Assembly: GCA_900771995.1 (NCBI GenBank)
Contig: CAAGQC010000055.1
Span: forward strand, 1-64,000
Length of the DNA stretch: 64,000 nucleotides
Source: Lachnospiraceae bacterium
GTDB lineage: Bacteria; Bacillota; Clostridia; Lachnospirales; Lachnospiraceae
Reading direction: 5' to 3'
The position numbers and the translations under genes are program-made. This document shows, one piece after another, positions 1 through 9,000 of this stretch. The notes under the pieces were generated by a model that did no database searches, was not told where the DNA came from, and saw only the letters and a program-made list of their open reading frames with translations. The stretch's first letter is position 1, and every line of letters starts with the position of its first letter.

Positions 1-63
1 GAGAGCGGGTCTGATGGCCTTACCCCCAATGCGGGCTACGGGGACGTTCCGCTAACTTCCCAG

Positions 64-1272
64 TTACAGCAGGCTGTCCAGGGTCTCCCGGATGGCCTTG
101 ATGAAGTCCAGGCTGTTGAGAATCACGGGGTTCTCGCAGGTGGAGATCAGGGACAGGCTCTTGGTCATCTTGCCGTCTTCGATGGTCTTGATGCAGGCCT
201 GTTCCAGCTTATCTGCAAAGTTGCACAGCTCGGGAATCTGGTCCAGTTCGCCGCGTTTTCTGAGGGCTCCAGTCCATGCGTAGATGGTGGCGATGGAGTT
301 GGTGGAGGTCTCTTCTCCCTTTAAGTGCTTGTAGTAATGACGCTGTACGGTTCCATGGGCAGCCTCGTACTCATAGACACCGCTGGGAGATACCAGCACA
401 GAGGTCATCATGGACAGATCACCGTAAGCGGTAGCTACCATATCGGACATTACATCACCGTCGTAGTTCTTGCAGGCCCAGATGAATCCGCCCTCGGAAC
501 GAATGACACGGGCTACGGCATCATCGATCAGGGTGTAGAAATATTCAATTCCCAGTTCCTCGAATTTTGCCTTGTACTCGTTATCGTAGATTTCCTGGAA
601 AATATCCTTGAAGGTATGATCGTATTTCTTGGAAATGGTGTCCTTGGTGGAGAACCACAGATCCTGCTTCGTATCTACGGCGTAGCTGAAACATGCTCTT
701 GCAAAGCTCTCGATGGATTTATTGGTATTGTGGATACCCTGGATGATACCTGCTCCGTCGAAATTATGGATCAGTTCGCGGGTCTCGGTACCGTCTGCCG
801 CGGTAAATACCAGTTCTGCCTTGCCGGGGCCGGGTACCTTGATCTCGGTATTTTTATAGACATCGCCATAAGCATGACGGGCAATGGTAATGGGCTTGGT
901 CCAGTTCTTGACATAAGGAACGATACCCTTTACCAGGATCGGTGCACGGAATACGGTACCGTCCAGAATCGCACGGATGGTTCCGTTGGGGCTCTTCCAC
1001 ATTTCCTTCAGATTGTACTCTGTCATTCTGGCAGCATTGGGGGTAATGGTCGCACATTTTACGGCAACACCGTATTTCAGTGTGGCATTGGCAGAATCCA
1101 CAGTCACCTGATCGTCTGTCTCATTCCGATGCTCCAGTCCCAGATCATAATATTCTGTCTTCAGATCAATATAAGGCAGCAACAGTTCATCCTTGATCAT
1201 CTGCCAGAGGATTCTGGTCATTTCATCTCCGTCCATCTCCACGAGAGGGGTTGTCATTTTGATCTTTTCCAT
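64..1272 (-). CDS. icd: NADP-dependent isocitrate dehydrogenase
   Basis: Oxidative decarboxylation of isocitrate to 2-oxoglutarate with NADP+, a cytosolic step supplying glutamate precursor and NADPH. The 402-aa protein matches the homodimeric eukaryote-like (type II) family in length. It has the N-terminal PLVEMDGDEMTRILW segment, the substrate-binding SPNGTIR motif near residue 95, the metal-binding region with IDDAVA and KNYDGDVMSD in the middle, and GTVQRHYY with the NADP-binding region towards the C-terminus. An AAAGGAAA ribosome site precedes the ATG. It is third after a Re-citrate synthase homologue and a GntR regulator on the same strand. No aconitase gene is in the window. A promoter-like sequence just upstream suggests it can also be transcribed alone. 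Confidence 0.96.
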   Translation of the reverse strand: MEKIKMTTPLVEMDGDEMTRILWQMIKDELLLPYIDLKTEYYDLGLEHRNETDDQVTVDSANATLKYGVAVKCATITPNAARMTEYNLKEMWKSPNGTIRAILDGTVFRAPILVKGIVPYVKNWTKPITIARHAYGDVYKNTEIKVPGPGKAELVFTAADGTETRELIHNFDGAGIIQGIHNTNKSIESFARACFSYAVDTKQDLWFSTKDTISKKYDHTFKDIFQEIYDNEYKAKFEELGIEYFYTLIDDAVARVIRSEGGFIWACKNYDGDVMSDMVATAYGDLSMMTSVLVSPSGVYEYEAAHGTVQRHYYKHLKGEETSTNSIATIYAWTGALRKRGELDQIPELCNFADKLEQACIKTIEDGKMTKSLSLISTCENPVILNSLDFIKAIRETLDSLL

Positions 1273-1309
1273 AACGATTTCCTTTCCGGTACTTATTCTG
1301 AATAATTAC

Positions 1310-1338
1310 ATTCTACAGTAATTTTCACAGACAGGCAA
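1310..1338 (-). promoter_or_regulatory. Putative sigma-A promoter before icd
   Basis: Read on the minus strand: TTGCCT, 17 bases, TAGAAT, about 40 bases before the icd start and abutting the stop of the GntR gene. It would give icd an internal promoter in addition to read-through. Confidence 0.45.
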
Positions 1339-1339
1339 C

Positions 1340-2044
1340 CTATTCCTGCGGCTCCGTCTGCTGTGCATAGGCCTCATTCAGGCCATTTTTCACCATGTTG
1401 TCATAGGCATTGATCATGTGCTGGTGGGCCAGCTGCTCTGCCAGATCGGCATTGCCCGCCTTGATGGCCTCCATGATCTGTTCATGCTCTTCGTTGGACT
1501 TGGGACCGCGGTTGGCACTGGCCAGTGTTTTCTTGCGGACACGCAGGACATACTGATGGAAATCCTTCAGCTGATGCTCCAGCATCTTGCTGTCACAGGC
1601 TTCGTACAGAATATCATGGAAACGGTTGTCTAACTCTGCCAGCTGCTCCAAGTGTCCCTTCTGGGCATGGAACTTGGACAGATAGACATTCTCTTCCATC
1701 TCTTCCATCTGCTCCTTGGTGATATGTTCCGTAGCCCAACGGGCGCACAGACCCTCCAGCAGGGAGCGTATCATATAAATATCCTTCACATCCTTCTGGG
1801 TGATGCCGGTGACATAGGCCCCCTTGTTCGGAATGATCTGGATCAGTCCCTCCAGTTCCAGCTGACGGAACGCTTCTCTGACGGGGGTTCTGCTGACCCC
1901 CATCTCCTCGCCGATGGCCACTTCCTTCAATTCTTCATGTTCCTGATATTTTCCGCTTAAGATATCCTCTCTCAGCTTGTGAAATACCCGTCCCCGCAGG
2001 GAGAACTTGTCGGTTACTTCCTGCTTTACATCATACTTACTCAC
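1340..2044 (-). CDS. GntR-family regulator, FadR/FCD type
   Basis: Transcription factor of 234 aa. The N-terminal winged helix-turn-helix (about residues 15-80, with EVAIGEEMGVSRTPVREAFR) is the GntR signature. The remaining all-helical part (about 95-220) fits the FCD ligand-binding domain of the FadR subfamily. It starts at GTG, preceded by GAGGAAG. It sits between the citrate synthase homologue and icd, so it most likely controls these genes. A palindrome TTGTATACAA overlapping the -10 box at 3604-3616 fits the FadR-type half-site pattern and is the best operator candidate. The ligand is unknown; an organic acid of the citrate branch would be a reasonable inference. Confidence 0.92.
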   Translation of the reverse strand: MSKYDVKQEVTDKFSLRGRVFHKLREDILSGKYQEHEELKEVAIGEEMGVSRTPVREAFRQLELEGLIQIIPNKGAYVTGITQKDVKDIYMIRSLLEGLCARWATEHITKEQMEEMEENVYLSKFHAQKGHLEQLAELDNRFHDILYEACDSKMLEHQLKDFHQYVLRVRKKTLASANRGPKSNEEHEQIMEAIKAGNADLAEQLAHQHMINAYDNMVKNGLNEAYAQQTEPQE

Positions 2045-2097
2045 TATCTTCCTCGATTCCAGACAACTTTGCTACGGTTGTCATACTAATTCTATGC

Positions 2098-3510
2098 TTA
2101 CTCACCGATCTTCAGATTCTTCTCCTGGCAGACACGGTTGACGCAGGCCACAATCTCTTCATCCGTAAGCACGGTAACACGTCCGCCGGCATACTCTTCA
2201 TCTACCCACTTCTTGATCTCCGCTACCAGTTCGGAAGTTTTCTGTACCTGCTTGTCTCCCTTTAACTTGTAATAGGTGTTCAGCCAGTGTGCGATACCTG
2301 CCAGACCGGAGGTATTGGAAATCGCACACAATACCGGACGGTTCAGGAATTTCTCGGTATCGAAAATATTATAGATCTCCTCGTTCTTCAGCAGACCATC
2401 CGCATGGATACCGGCTCTGGTCACATTGAAGTTCTTACCGACAAAAGGTGTTCTGGGCGGAATCTGATAACCAATCTCCTTCTCGTAGTACTCTGCCAGT
2501 TCCGTGATGACACGGGTGTTCATACCGTTCAGATCACCCTTTAACTGTGCATACTCGAATACCATGGCCTCTAACGGTGTATTACCGGTACGCTCACCGA
2601 TACCGAACAGGGAAGTGTTGACACCGGAACAGCCGTACAGCCATGCTGTGGTGGAATTGGATACCGCCTTGTAAAAATCGTTGTGGCCATGCCACTCGAT
2701 CAGTTCGTGAGGCACACCTGCATGGGTATGGATCGCATAGATGATACCCTGTACACTACGGGGAATAACGGCACCGGGATAGTTGACACCGTATCCCATG
2801 GTATCGCAGGCCCGGACCTTGATGGGGATCTGGTACTCCTTCATCAGCTTCATCAGTTCCAGACAGAAGGGAACCACGTAACCGTAGATATCCGCTCTGG
2901 TGATATCCTCCAGGTGGCATCTGGGGCTGATGCCCTCCTCCAGACAGTCACGGATGACGCTTAAATAATGATCCATGGCCTGTCGTCTGGTCATCTTTAA
3001 TTTCAGGAAAATATGATAATCGGAACAGCTGACCAGAATACCGGTCTCCTTCATTCCGATCTCTTTTACCAGTTTGAAATCCTCCTTGCTGGCACGGATC
3101 CAGCTGGTGACTTCGGGGAATTTATAGCCCCTCTCCATACATTTGTAGACAGCATCTCTGTCCTTCTTGCTGTACAGGAAAAATTCACTGGCACGGATCA
3201 TGCCGTTAGGGCCGCCCAGTTCATGCAGATAATCATAGATCTTCACGATCTGCTCTGTGGTATAAGGTGCTCTGGACTGCTGTCCGTCCCTGAAGGTAGT
3301 ATCTGTGATCCAGATATCCTTAGGCATGTTATGAGGCACGATACGATCATTAAAAGGTATTTTGGGGATTTCGGAATAAGGGAACATGTTACGGAACACA
3401 TTCGGCTTCTCCACATCATCCAGTATGTACATATGCTCTTCAATCTCCAGAAGGTTGTTCTTCGGATTCATGGAGACCGGACGATTCTGAAATGCATCAC
3501 TTTCTCTCAT
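2098..3510 (-). CDS. Re-type citrate synthase (homocitrate/isopropylmalate synthase-like)
   Basis: Member of the DRE-TIM metallolyase family (HMGL-like), 470 aa from the chosen start. Visible are DTTFRDGQQSR at about residues 70-80 (acid and metal ligand), an HGHND metal site near 265 and the NTSLFGIGERTGNTPLE signature. Families are hard to separate by eye. Isopropylmalate and homocitrate synthases share this fold, but the unusually long N-terminus and the neighbouring isocitrate dehydrogenase favour the Re-citrate synthase described in Clostridium kluyveri, condensing acetyl-CoA and oxaloacetate. No leucine or lysine biosynthesis genes are adjacent. The reading frame opens further upstream, but the ATG at 3510 has a GAGAGG site 7 bases before it, so I chose it. 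Confidence 0.8.
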   Translation of the reverse strand: MRESDAFQNRPVSMNPKNNLLEIEEHMYILDDVEKPNVFRNMFPYSEIPKIPFNDRIVPHNMPKDIWITDTTFRDGQQSRAPYTTEQIVKIYDYLHELGGPNGMIRASEFFLYSKKDRDAVYKCMERGYKFPEVTSWIRASKEDFKLVKEIGMKETGILVSCSDYHIFLKLKMTRRQAMDHYLSVIRDCLEEGISPRCHLEDITRADIYGYVVPFCLELMKLMKEYQIPIKVRACDTMGYGVNYPGAVIPRSVQGIIYAIHTHAGVPHELIEWHGHNDFYKAVSNSTTAWLYGCSGVNTSLFGIGERTGNTPLEAMVFEYAQLKGDLNGMNTRVITELAEYYEKEIGYQIPPRTPFVGKNFNVTRAGIHADGLLKNEEIYNIFDTEKFLNRPVLCAISNTSGLAGIAHWLNTYYKLKGDKQVQKTSELVAEIKKWVDEEYAGGRVTVLTDEEIVACVNRVCQEKNLKIGE

Positions 3511-3603
3511 TGGTATACCTCTCTTCCCTGACATTTGACATCTGCAAGATTTTTTTATTTTTACTCTGCGCAGCAAAAATACATTTTGCAGTTCTCGTAT
3601 CAT

Positions 3604-3637
3604 TGTATACAATCATACCATTTGTGTCAATATCTTT
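3604..3637 (-). promoter_or_regulatory. Sigma-A promoter with overlapping GntR-like operator
   Basis: On the minus strand TTGACA, 17 bases, TACAAT is close to consensus. The -10 box lies within a perfect 12-bp palindrome ATTGTATACAAT, which contains the TTGT..ACAA arrangement typical of FadR-type GntR operators. Binding would block RNA polymerase, so the GntR protein encoded next in the operon is the likely repressor. Confidence 0.6.
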
Positions 3638-3699
3638 AGAATTTATTTTATTGACTTATTTTAATTACATTTTTTATTTTTCCCAGTGATTTTATCTTT

Positions 3700-4620
3700 T
3701 TACTTGTTTTCTAATAATCTCCGGACATTGAGCATCCCGAACCCCTGCTTGTTCCACGGTTCGCCGAGATCTGTGGCCGTGAGAGACAGCAGACGGACAA
3801 ATTCTTCGTTGGAGATTCCCGGATATTTTTCCATGGCAAGGGCTGCCGCCCCGGCCACGATGGGTGTTGCCATGGAAGTACCGCTTTTCGCCACATAAGG
3901 TCTGTAAATTCTGCCACCACGATTCTGCCAGAAGGCATTACAGGACAGGATCCTTGTGCCAGGAGCCACGATATCCGGTTTTCTCGTCACGTCGTATCTC
4001 CTGCCTCTGCCGGAATAAGTCTCACATCTGCCGGGATCGTTTTTACAATATCTGCCATCATGACAGCCGACAGTCAGTACCTTTCTGCTGCTGGCCATCT
4101 CCGAAATGCTCCCATCCTCCGGTCCGCCGTTTCCTGCGGCGCAGACCACAAGAATATTGTGACTCCAGAGCATTTCCAGACATTCCCTCAACATCTGTTC
4201 CTTGTAGCGTTCTCTCAGATCCCCGATTCCCACAGAGATGTTCAGAATCCGGATCCCATACCGGTTCTTCACATGAAATATCCATTCCAGGGCATCCTGC
4301 ATGGAGCTACAGGTGCCTTCTCCTTTACGGTCCAATACCTTTCCCACTACCAGCCCGATCCCCGGAGCCATGCCGCGGAATCTCCCTCCTGACAATTCTC
4401 CATTGCCGCAGAGGATTCCGCAGACATGTGTTCCGTGTCCGTTATCGTCGTAGGGAAAAGATCGTCCTTCCACGAAATCGGAAAAAGCAAGCAGACGACC
4501 TGCAAGATCCGGATGAAAAGCAATCCCGGTGTCCAGTACTGCAACGGTAACCGGTTCCGCCCACCTGTTCCCACTGTACGATTGTTCCGGCACCTGTACC
4601 TGCTCCCTCACCCGCTGCAT
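3700..4620 (-). CDS. Subtilisin-like serine protease (S8), no visible secretion signal
   Basis: Peptidase of 306 aa with the complete subtilase triad: Asp30 in VAVLDTGI, His62 in NGHGTH, Ser249 in SGTSMATP, plus the oxyanion Asn in AAGNGG near residue 165. There is no signal peptide, membrane segment or long propeptide; the protein begins only about 20 residues before the catalytic domain. That layout resembles intracellular subtilisins, so cytosolic protein turnover is the cautious reading. It lies downstream of the sortase/LRR cluster, separated by a strong hairpin (4648-4690), so expression is at least partly uncoupled. A GGAAAGGA site precedes the ATG. Confidence 0.88.
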   Translation of the reverse strand: MQRVREQVQVPEQSYSGNRWAEPVTVAVLDTGIAFHPDLAGRLLAFSDFVEGRSFPYDDNGHGTHVCGILCGNGELSGGRFRGMAPGIGLVVGKVLDRKGEGTCSSMQDALEWIFHVKNRYGIRILNISVGIGDLRERYKEQMLRECLEMLWSHNILVVCAAGNGGPEDGSISEMASSRKVLTVGCHDGRYCKNDPGRCETYSGRGRRYDVTRKPDIVAPGTRILSCNAFWQNRGGRIYRPYVAKSGTSMATPIVAGAAALAMEKYPGISNEEFVRLLSLTATDLGEPWNKQGFGMLNVRRLLENK

Positions 4621-4647
4621 GTTTTTCCTTTCCCGTAATACAAAAAC

Positions 4648-4690
4648 AAAACCGGCATAAGACTTTATTCTATCTTATGCCGGTTTCTTT
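4648..4690 (-). terminator. Intrinsic terminator after the LRR gene
   Basis: AAACCGGCATAAGA and its exact complement form a 14-bp stem with a 10-nt loop, followed on the minus strand by TTTTGTTTTTG. It lies only about 28 bases before the subtilase start, so the protease would be read only by leak-through or from a promoter inside this short gap. Confidence 0.75.
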
Positions 4691-4715
4691 TCCGGGTGCC
4701 GTGATATGGCACCTA

Positions 4716-6029
4716 TTATTCATTTATAATCTCTATTCCTCCGGGGAATGCACTGTCACCGATATTTGTAACACTTGCCGGCAGATGAACCTTTTTCAGT
4801 TCCGTATGCTCCCGGAACGCTTCCTCTGCAATCACACGAACGCCTTCCGGCACTGTCACCTCCGGCAGATCTCCCTTGTAAGCCACCAGAATATCCCCAC
4901 TGATCAGAAAATCGTCCAGACTGTCCTGTTCAAAACGATCCATCCATCCGGTGTGCGCAAAGGCTTTGGCACCCACTCTGGTCACAGTACCGGGCAATAC
5001 AACATCTTCCAGATCATCACAATGATAAAATGCTGCATAACCGATGTTCGTAATCCCTTCCGGAAGGTTCACACTTTGTACCGTACTTCTGGAAAAAGCA
5101 AAACGTCCGATCTCCGTGGTACCTTCCGGAACGGTTGCTGTCCGGATCGTCTGGTTCCTGTAATATTTCCATTCCGGAACCTGACCGTCTTCGGTCTCCG
5201 CCGTAATATCCTGTGGCTCACTGCCGGTCTCCGATTCCGATGCCGGCGTCGTATAGCCTTCCAGAACATTCTCCTCGCCGGGCTGTACCATCACCATGGC
5301 ATGATTCCCCACAACTACCGTACTGCCGATCACATTACCGGGTACCGATGTCGGAGCGGGTGTTTCCGTAGGAGCAGGCTCTGTCGTTGCCTGCGTATCC
5401 GCTGTTCCGTCCGCTGCAGGAGTCGCCGTGGGAACTGCTGTCACCAGAGGATTCTGACTTTTCTGCTCTGCCAGTTTCTGTGCAAACTGTGCCGCTACGC
5501 TTCCCTCATCCGCATGGATCGTCATATTGTCACAGTTTAGGAACGCGTCTTCCGCAATGCTGGTGACCGTAGCCGGGATATAAATATCCGTAAGATTCGT
5601 GCATCCTGCAAATGCCTGTGCATCAATACTCTGCACATTGTCCGGAATCGTGATCTGCTTTAAGCCCGTACATCCTGCGAACGAATACTCGTCCACCGCC
5701 GTCAGGCCTTTCCCCAATACCACTTCTTCCAGATTATTACAGCCCCAGAAGACATAGGCATCCAACCGTTTCACGGATTTGGGAACCACAACGAGCTGCA
5801 CCTTCTGGTTATTTTCAAAGGCACTCTCGCCCACGACCTCCACCGTATCCGGAATCGTGACACGTTCATCGCTTCCTCTGTATTTTGTCAGTGTGCTGCC
5901 TTCGATCTGAAAATCGGAGGCAGACGCTGCCGCATCTGCCTCCGACACAGGAAGATGTGTCAGGATCAATGCGGTAGCCACCAACGCCAGGACGACCATC
6001 CACTTTTTATGATTCATAAACCTTCCCAT
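4716..6029 (-). CDS. Secreted BspA-like leucine-rich-repeat protein
   Basis: Protein of 437 aa. The N-terminus has a short basic stretch, a hydrophobic segment ending in an A-x-A type signal peptidase site (about residues 5-38), and no C-terminal anchor. Two blocks of LRR_5/BspA-type repeats (about 45-170 and 285-430) show the repeated 'AFxGCTxLxxIxIPxxVxxIxxxAF' pattern. They flank a Thr/Pro/Ala linker (about 190-235, with TPAPTSVPG). BspA-like repeats usually mediate binding to host or bacterial surfaces. It begins 13 bases after the large LRR gene and is probably co-transcribed with it and the sortase. A second ATG four codons in (6017) is an equally plausible start. Confidence 0.85.
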   Translation of the reverse strand: MGRFMNHKKWMVVLALVATALILTHLPVSEADAAASASDFQIEGSTLTKYRGSDERVTIPDTVEVVGESAFENNQKVQLVVVPKSVKRLDAYVFWGCNNLEEVVLGKGLTAVDEYSFAGCTGLKQITIPDNVQSIDAQAFAGCTNLTDIYIPATVTSIAEDAFLNCDNMTIHADEGSVAAQFAQKLAEQKSQNPLVTAVPTATPAADGTADTQATTEPAPTETPAPTSVPGNVIGSTVVVGNHAMVMVQPGEENVLEGYTTPASESETGSEPQDITAETEDGQVPEWKYYRNQTIRTATVPEGTTEIGRFAFSRSTVQSVNLPEGITNIGYAAFYHCDDLEDVVLPGTVTRVGAKAFAHTGWMDRFEQDSLDDFLISGDILVAYKGDLPEVTVPEGVRVIAEEAFREHTELKKVHLPASVTNIGDSAFPGGIEIINE

Positions 6030-6042
6030 CCTTTATTTTTCA

Positions 6043-9000
6043 CTAAACGGTTGCTTTTCGCAGAGTCTTCTTGTCCTTCTTCATGAAGAGTACCATGGAC
6101 AGGCAGGCAAGTCCCATGGACAGAAACCACTTCGGGTGGATTCCGTCGCCGGTCTTGGGGGTGCTGTCTGCTATCGTTCCTGCTGTCAGGTTATTCGTAT
6201 CCACATAGATCACATACGGTGAGAAATGCTCTGCGGTAAAGGTAATACAGGATACTCCGGAGATCGTGGAGAACTTCGGCGACAGCTTATCCAGCTGACC
6301 ATTCACCACTCCGGCCACCTTATTATTACCTGCATAGGTAATGAGGGAATCCGGAATCGGCAGGGTAATGCTGATCGACAGTCCCGTCGTATCCGTGATC
6401 TTGTTATTACCGGTGGAATCATAGAGGCTGATGTCCATCGGAAAATACTTAATGGCACTGATATCACTGCCGTATTCCGCCATCAGAGCCTTTACCACTT
6501 CCTCGGAAGCCGTAGCGCTCTCTGTGATCTTGATCACAAAGTTATCAGAGGATCCGTTTACCGTTGCGGATACCACACCGGTATTGGACAGACCGTTCTT
6601 GTCAATAACAACAGTGGTTCTGCCGCCGGAAACATTTCCTGTGGTAGTACTGTTCGGCCTTCTGTTGGAATTGGAATTCGTAGAATTACCACTTCCGGTA
6701 GAAGTACTGGTGCCGGAATTCGTCTTTGCCGTATAGTTCGCCGTTACGGTTACATTTCTCTCCGGCATGGTGATGACCGTTGCGGACAGCACCTTGCTGG
6801 CGATCGTCGTATTGGCCGGATCGATGGACCAGCTGCTGAACTGCTGGTTGGCTGCCGGGTCGTTGGCTATGATGATGGGCTGGGAGCCTGCCACATAGCT
6901 TCCGGATCCGGAACCGTTTTTAACGGTCAGCGTATACATCTTTGTTGTCGTTGTGTTATTGCCCGGGCTGCTGCTTGCTCCGGGGCTGGGACTCGTGCTT
7001 GCTCCGGGGCTTGGACTCGTGCTTGTTCCGGGACTGGGGCTTGTGCTCGTTCCGGGGCTGGGACTCGTGCTTGTTCCGGGATTCGGACTGCTGCTTGCGT
7101 TGTTGGAACTGCTGGTCTCATATATCGCATAAAAATCGGTATCTTCTGTGATGGCTGTAGCGATATCCGGCATCCATTCCTTGAAAGTATAACCACTGAT
7201 GGTAGGAGTCAGAATACTGGGTGCAACGGAACCTTTCTTGATGGTGGTCTGATAAAACACCTCTCTGGTCACACCATTGATGTATCTTACCACAATATCG
7301 TCTTCACTCAGCGCCTTATACTGTGCCATCGTGGTAAAGGACTCCGTAATGTTGGTCAGCGGTCTGTCCCATCCAATGAAGACATAGCCGTCTCTCACCA
7401 GCATGGAAGTATTCGGCAGATCTGCATCTGCGATACTTCCGCCGGAAGCTACCTTGATCTCCTTGATCACCGTGCCATTCCAATCCTGGAAAGTTACGGT
7501 AAGCTTGTTGGCATCAGGATCATCCTTGCTGTAGATAGCCGTACATACGGTAACCGCAGTAATCTCGCTGGGATCGGGATCCCAGTACTGGAAAGTCTCT
7601 CCGCTCTTGCCCGCGGGAGTCGGAGGGGTTGCGGCTTCACCGCCCTTTACTCTCTGCTCCGCATCGGCTACCAGTGCATAGCCGCCCAGTTCTTCATTCC
7701 AGTCACGGAAATTAACCGTGAAATACTCTACCAGAGGCGTAGTATCTACTGTAAAGCCGTTCAGTTTTCCATAATTATACAGATAGCTGTCCTCCGGGCT
7801 GCACAATACTACATCCTTATTAACATTCTTAAGACCTGCAAAAGCCTCCGCTCCCAATAAATTCAAATACTGGCTTGCTTCCAGTCTCTCCAGACCACTG
7901 CCGTTAAACGCATTGTCCTCGATCTGGGTACAGGAAGTGGGCAGCTTGACCGTGCTGAGGCTGTCAGTATCCGCAAATGCATACTGCGGTACCGTTGCAA
8001 TGGAGCTTTCCGTCAGATCCACTTCACGAAGATTGGAACAACCCTGAAATGCTCTGGGAGCAATGGAAGTAATTCCCGCAAGTTCCGAAGGCTTTACATA
8101 TCTGCTCTCTCTGCCTTCCAGACACTCAACGATCCTTGCTTTTGTACCGCCGCTCATTCCATAGATAATGGAATTATCACAGGTATAATAATCTGATCCC
8201 AGGAAAGTAACGTCTTTCAGCTGTACACATCCTGTAAAGGGAATCAATCCCAGACTGCTGATGGTTCCGGACAATGTCACATCATCCAGTGCGGGGCAGT
8301 TTTCAAATGCATAATCGCCGATGGACTGCATATTGCCGCTGATATACACCTTCTGTAATGCCGTACAGCCATCGAAAGCCTCTGCCGCAATGGAGGCAGT
8401 GTTGCCATATATATTCAGTTCCTTCAGATGCTGGGCTGTCGCGGTGACGTCGGCACTCTTGAAGTCATTTGCCTCAATCGTATCCAGTCCGTAGATGCTG
8501 ACTGTCTTATCCTTCGTTACCTGTGCGTCTTCATCTGCTTTTTCTTTTGCTACAAACAGGCCGTCCTGAATCGCCTGAATACCCTCCGGTATTACGACAT
8601 TCAATGCGGAATCAATGAACTGCTGCTGGTCCTCCGTCAGAGTCTCATTAGAAAGATATTTGGACAGTGCATCCCGTGCAGCGGTTCTCTGTGCCGCTGT
8701 CAGATAAGGATAGCTGGTTTCGTCCGTGGCATAATTCGACAGTTCACTGAATGCAGGGAAATTGATCAGTTCACTGACACCCTTTTCCTCATTGTACTGT
8801 ACTACCAGGTTCGTAGGCCATCCGCTGCAGTATCTGACGTAGGTCTTGGCCTGGCTGGTATTATTGTATCTGCCGGCCTCACTCATCGCATACAGGTACG
8901 GTGTGGAAGAGGATGAAATATCTCCCACGAAGGTCAGCTTCACCTTCGGTGAGCTGTCCGAACTGTCGGTCTCTACACCCGTGCAGGTACCTCTGTGGGA

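Noticed and set aside
325..1305. Long plus-strand ORF opposite isocitrate dehydrogenase
   Set aside because: It is a complement shadow of a clear conserved gene; no ribosome site or family resemblance.
6226..7860. 544-codon plus-strand ORF opposite the large LRR gene
   Set aside because: Repetitive Cys/Arg-rich translation with no recognisable domain. It is explained by codon use of the repeated minus-strand gene.
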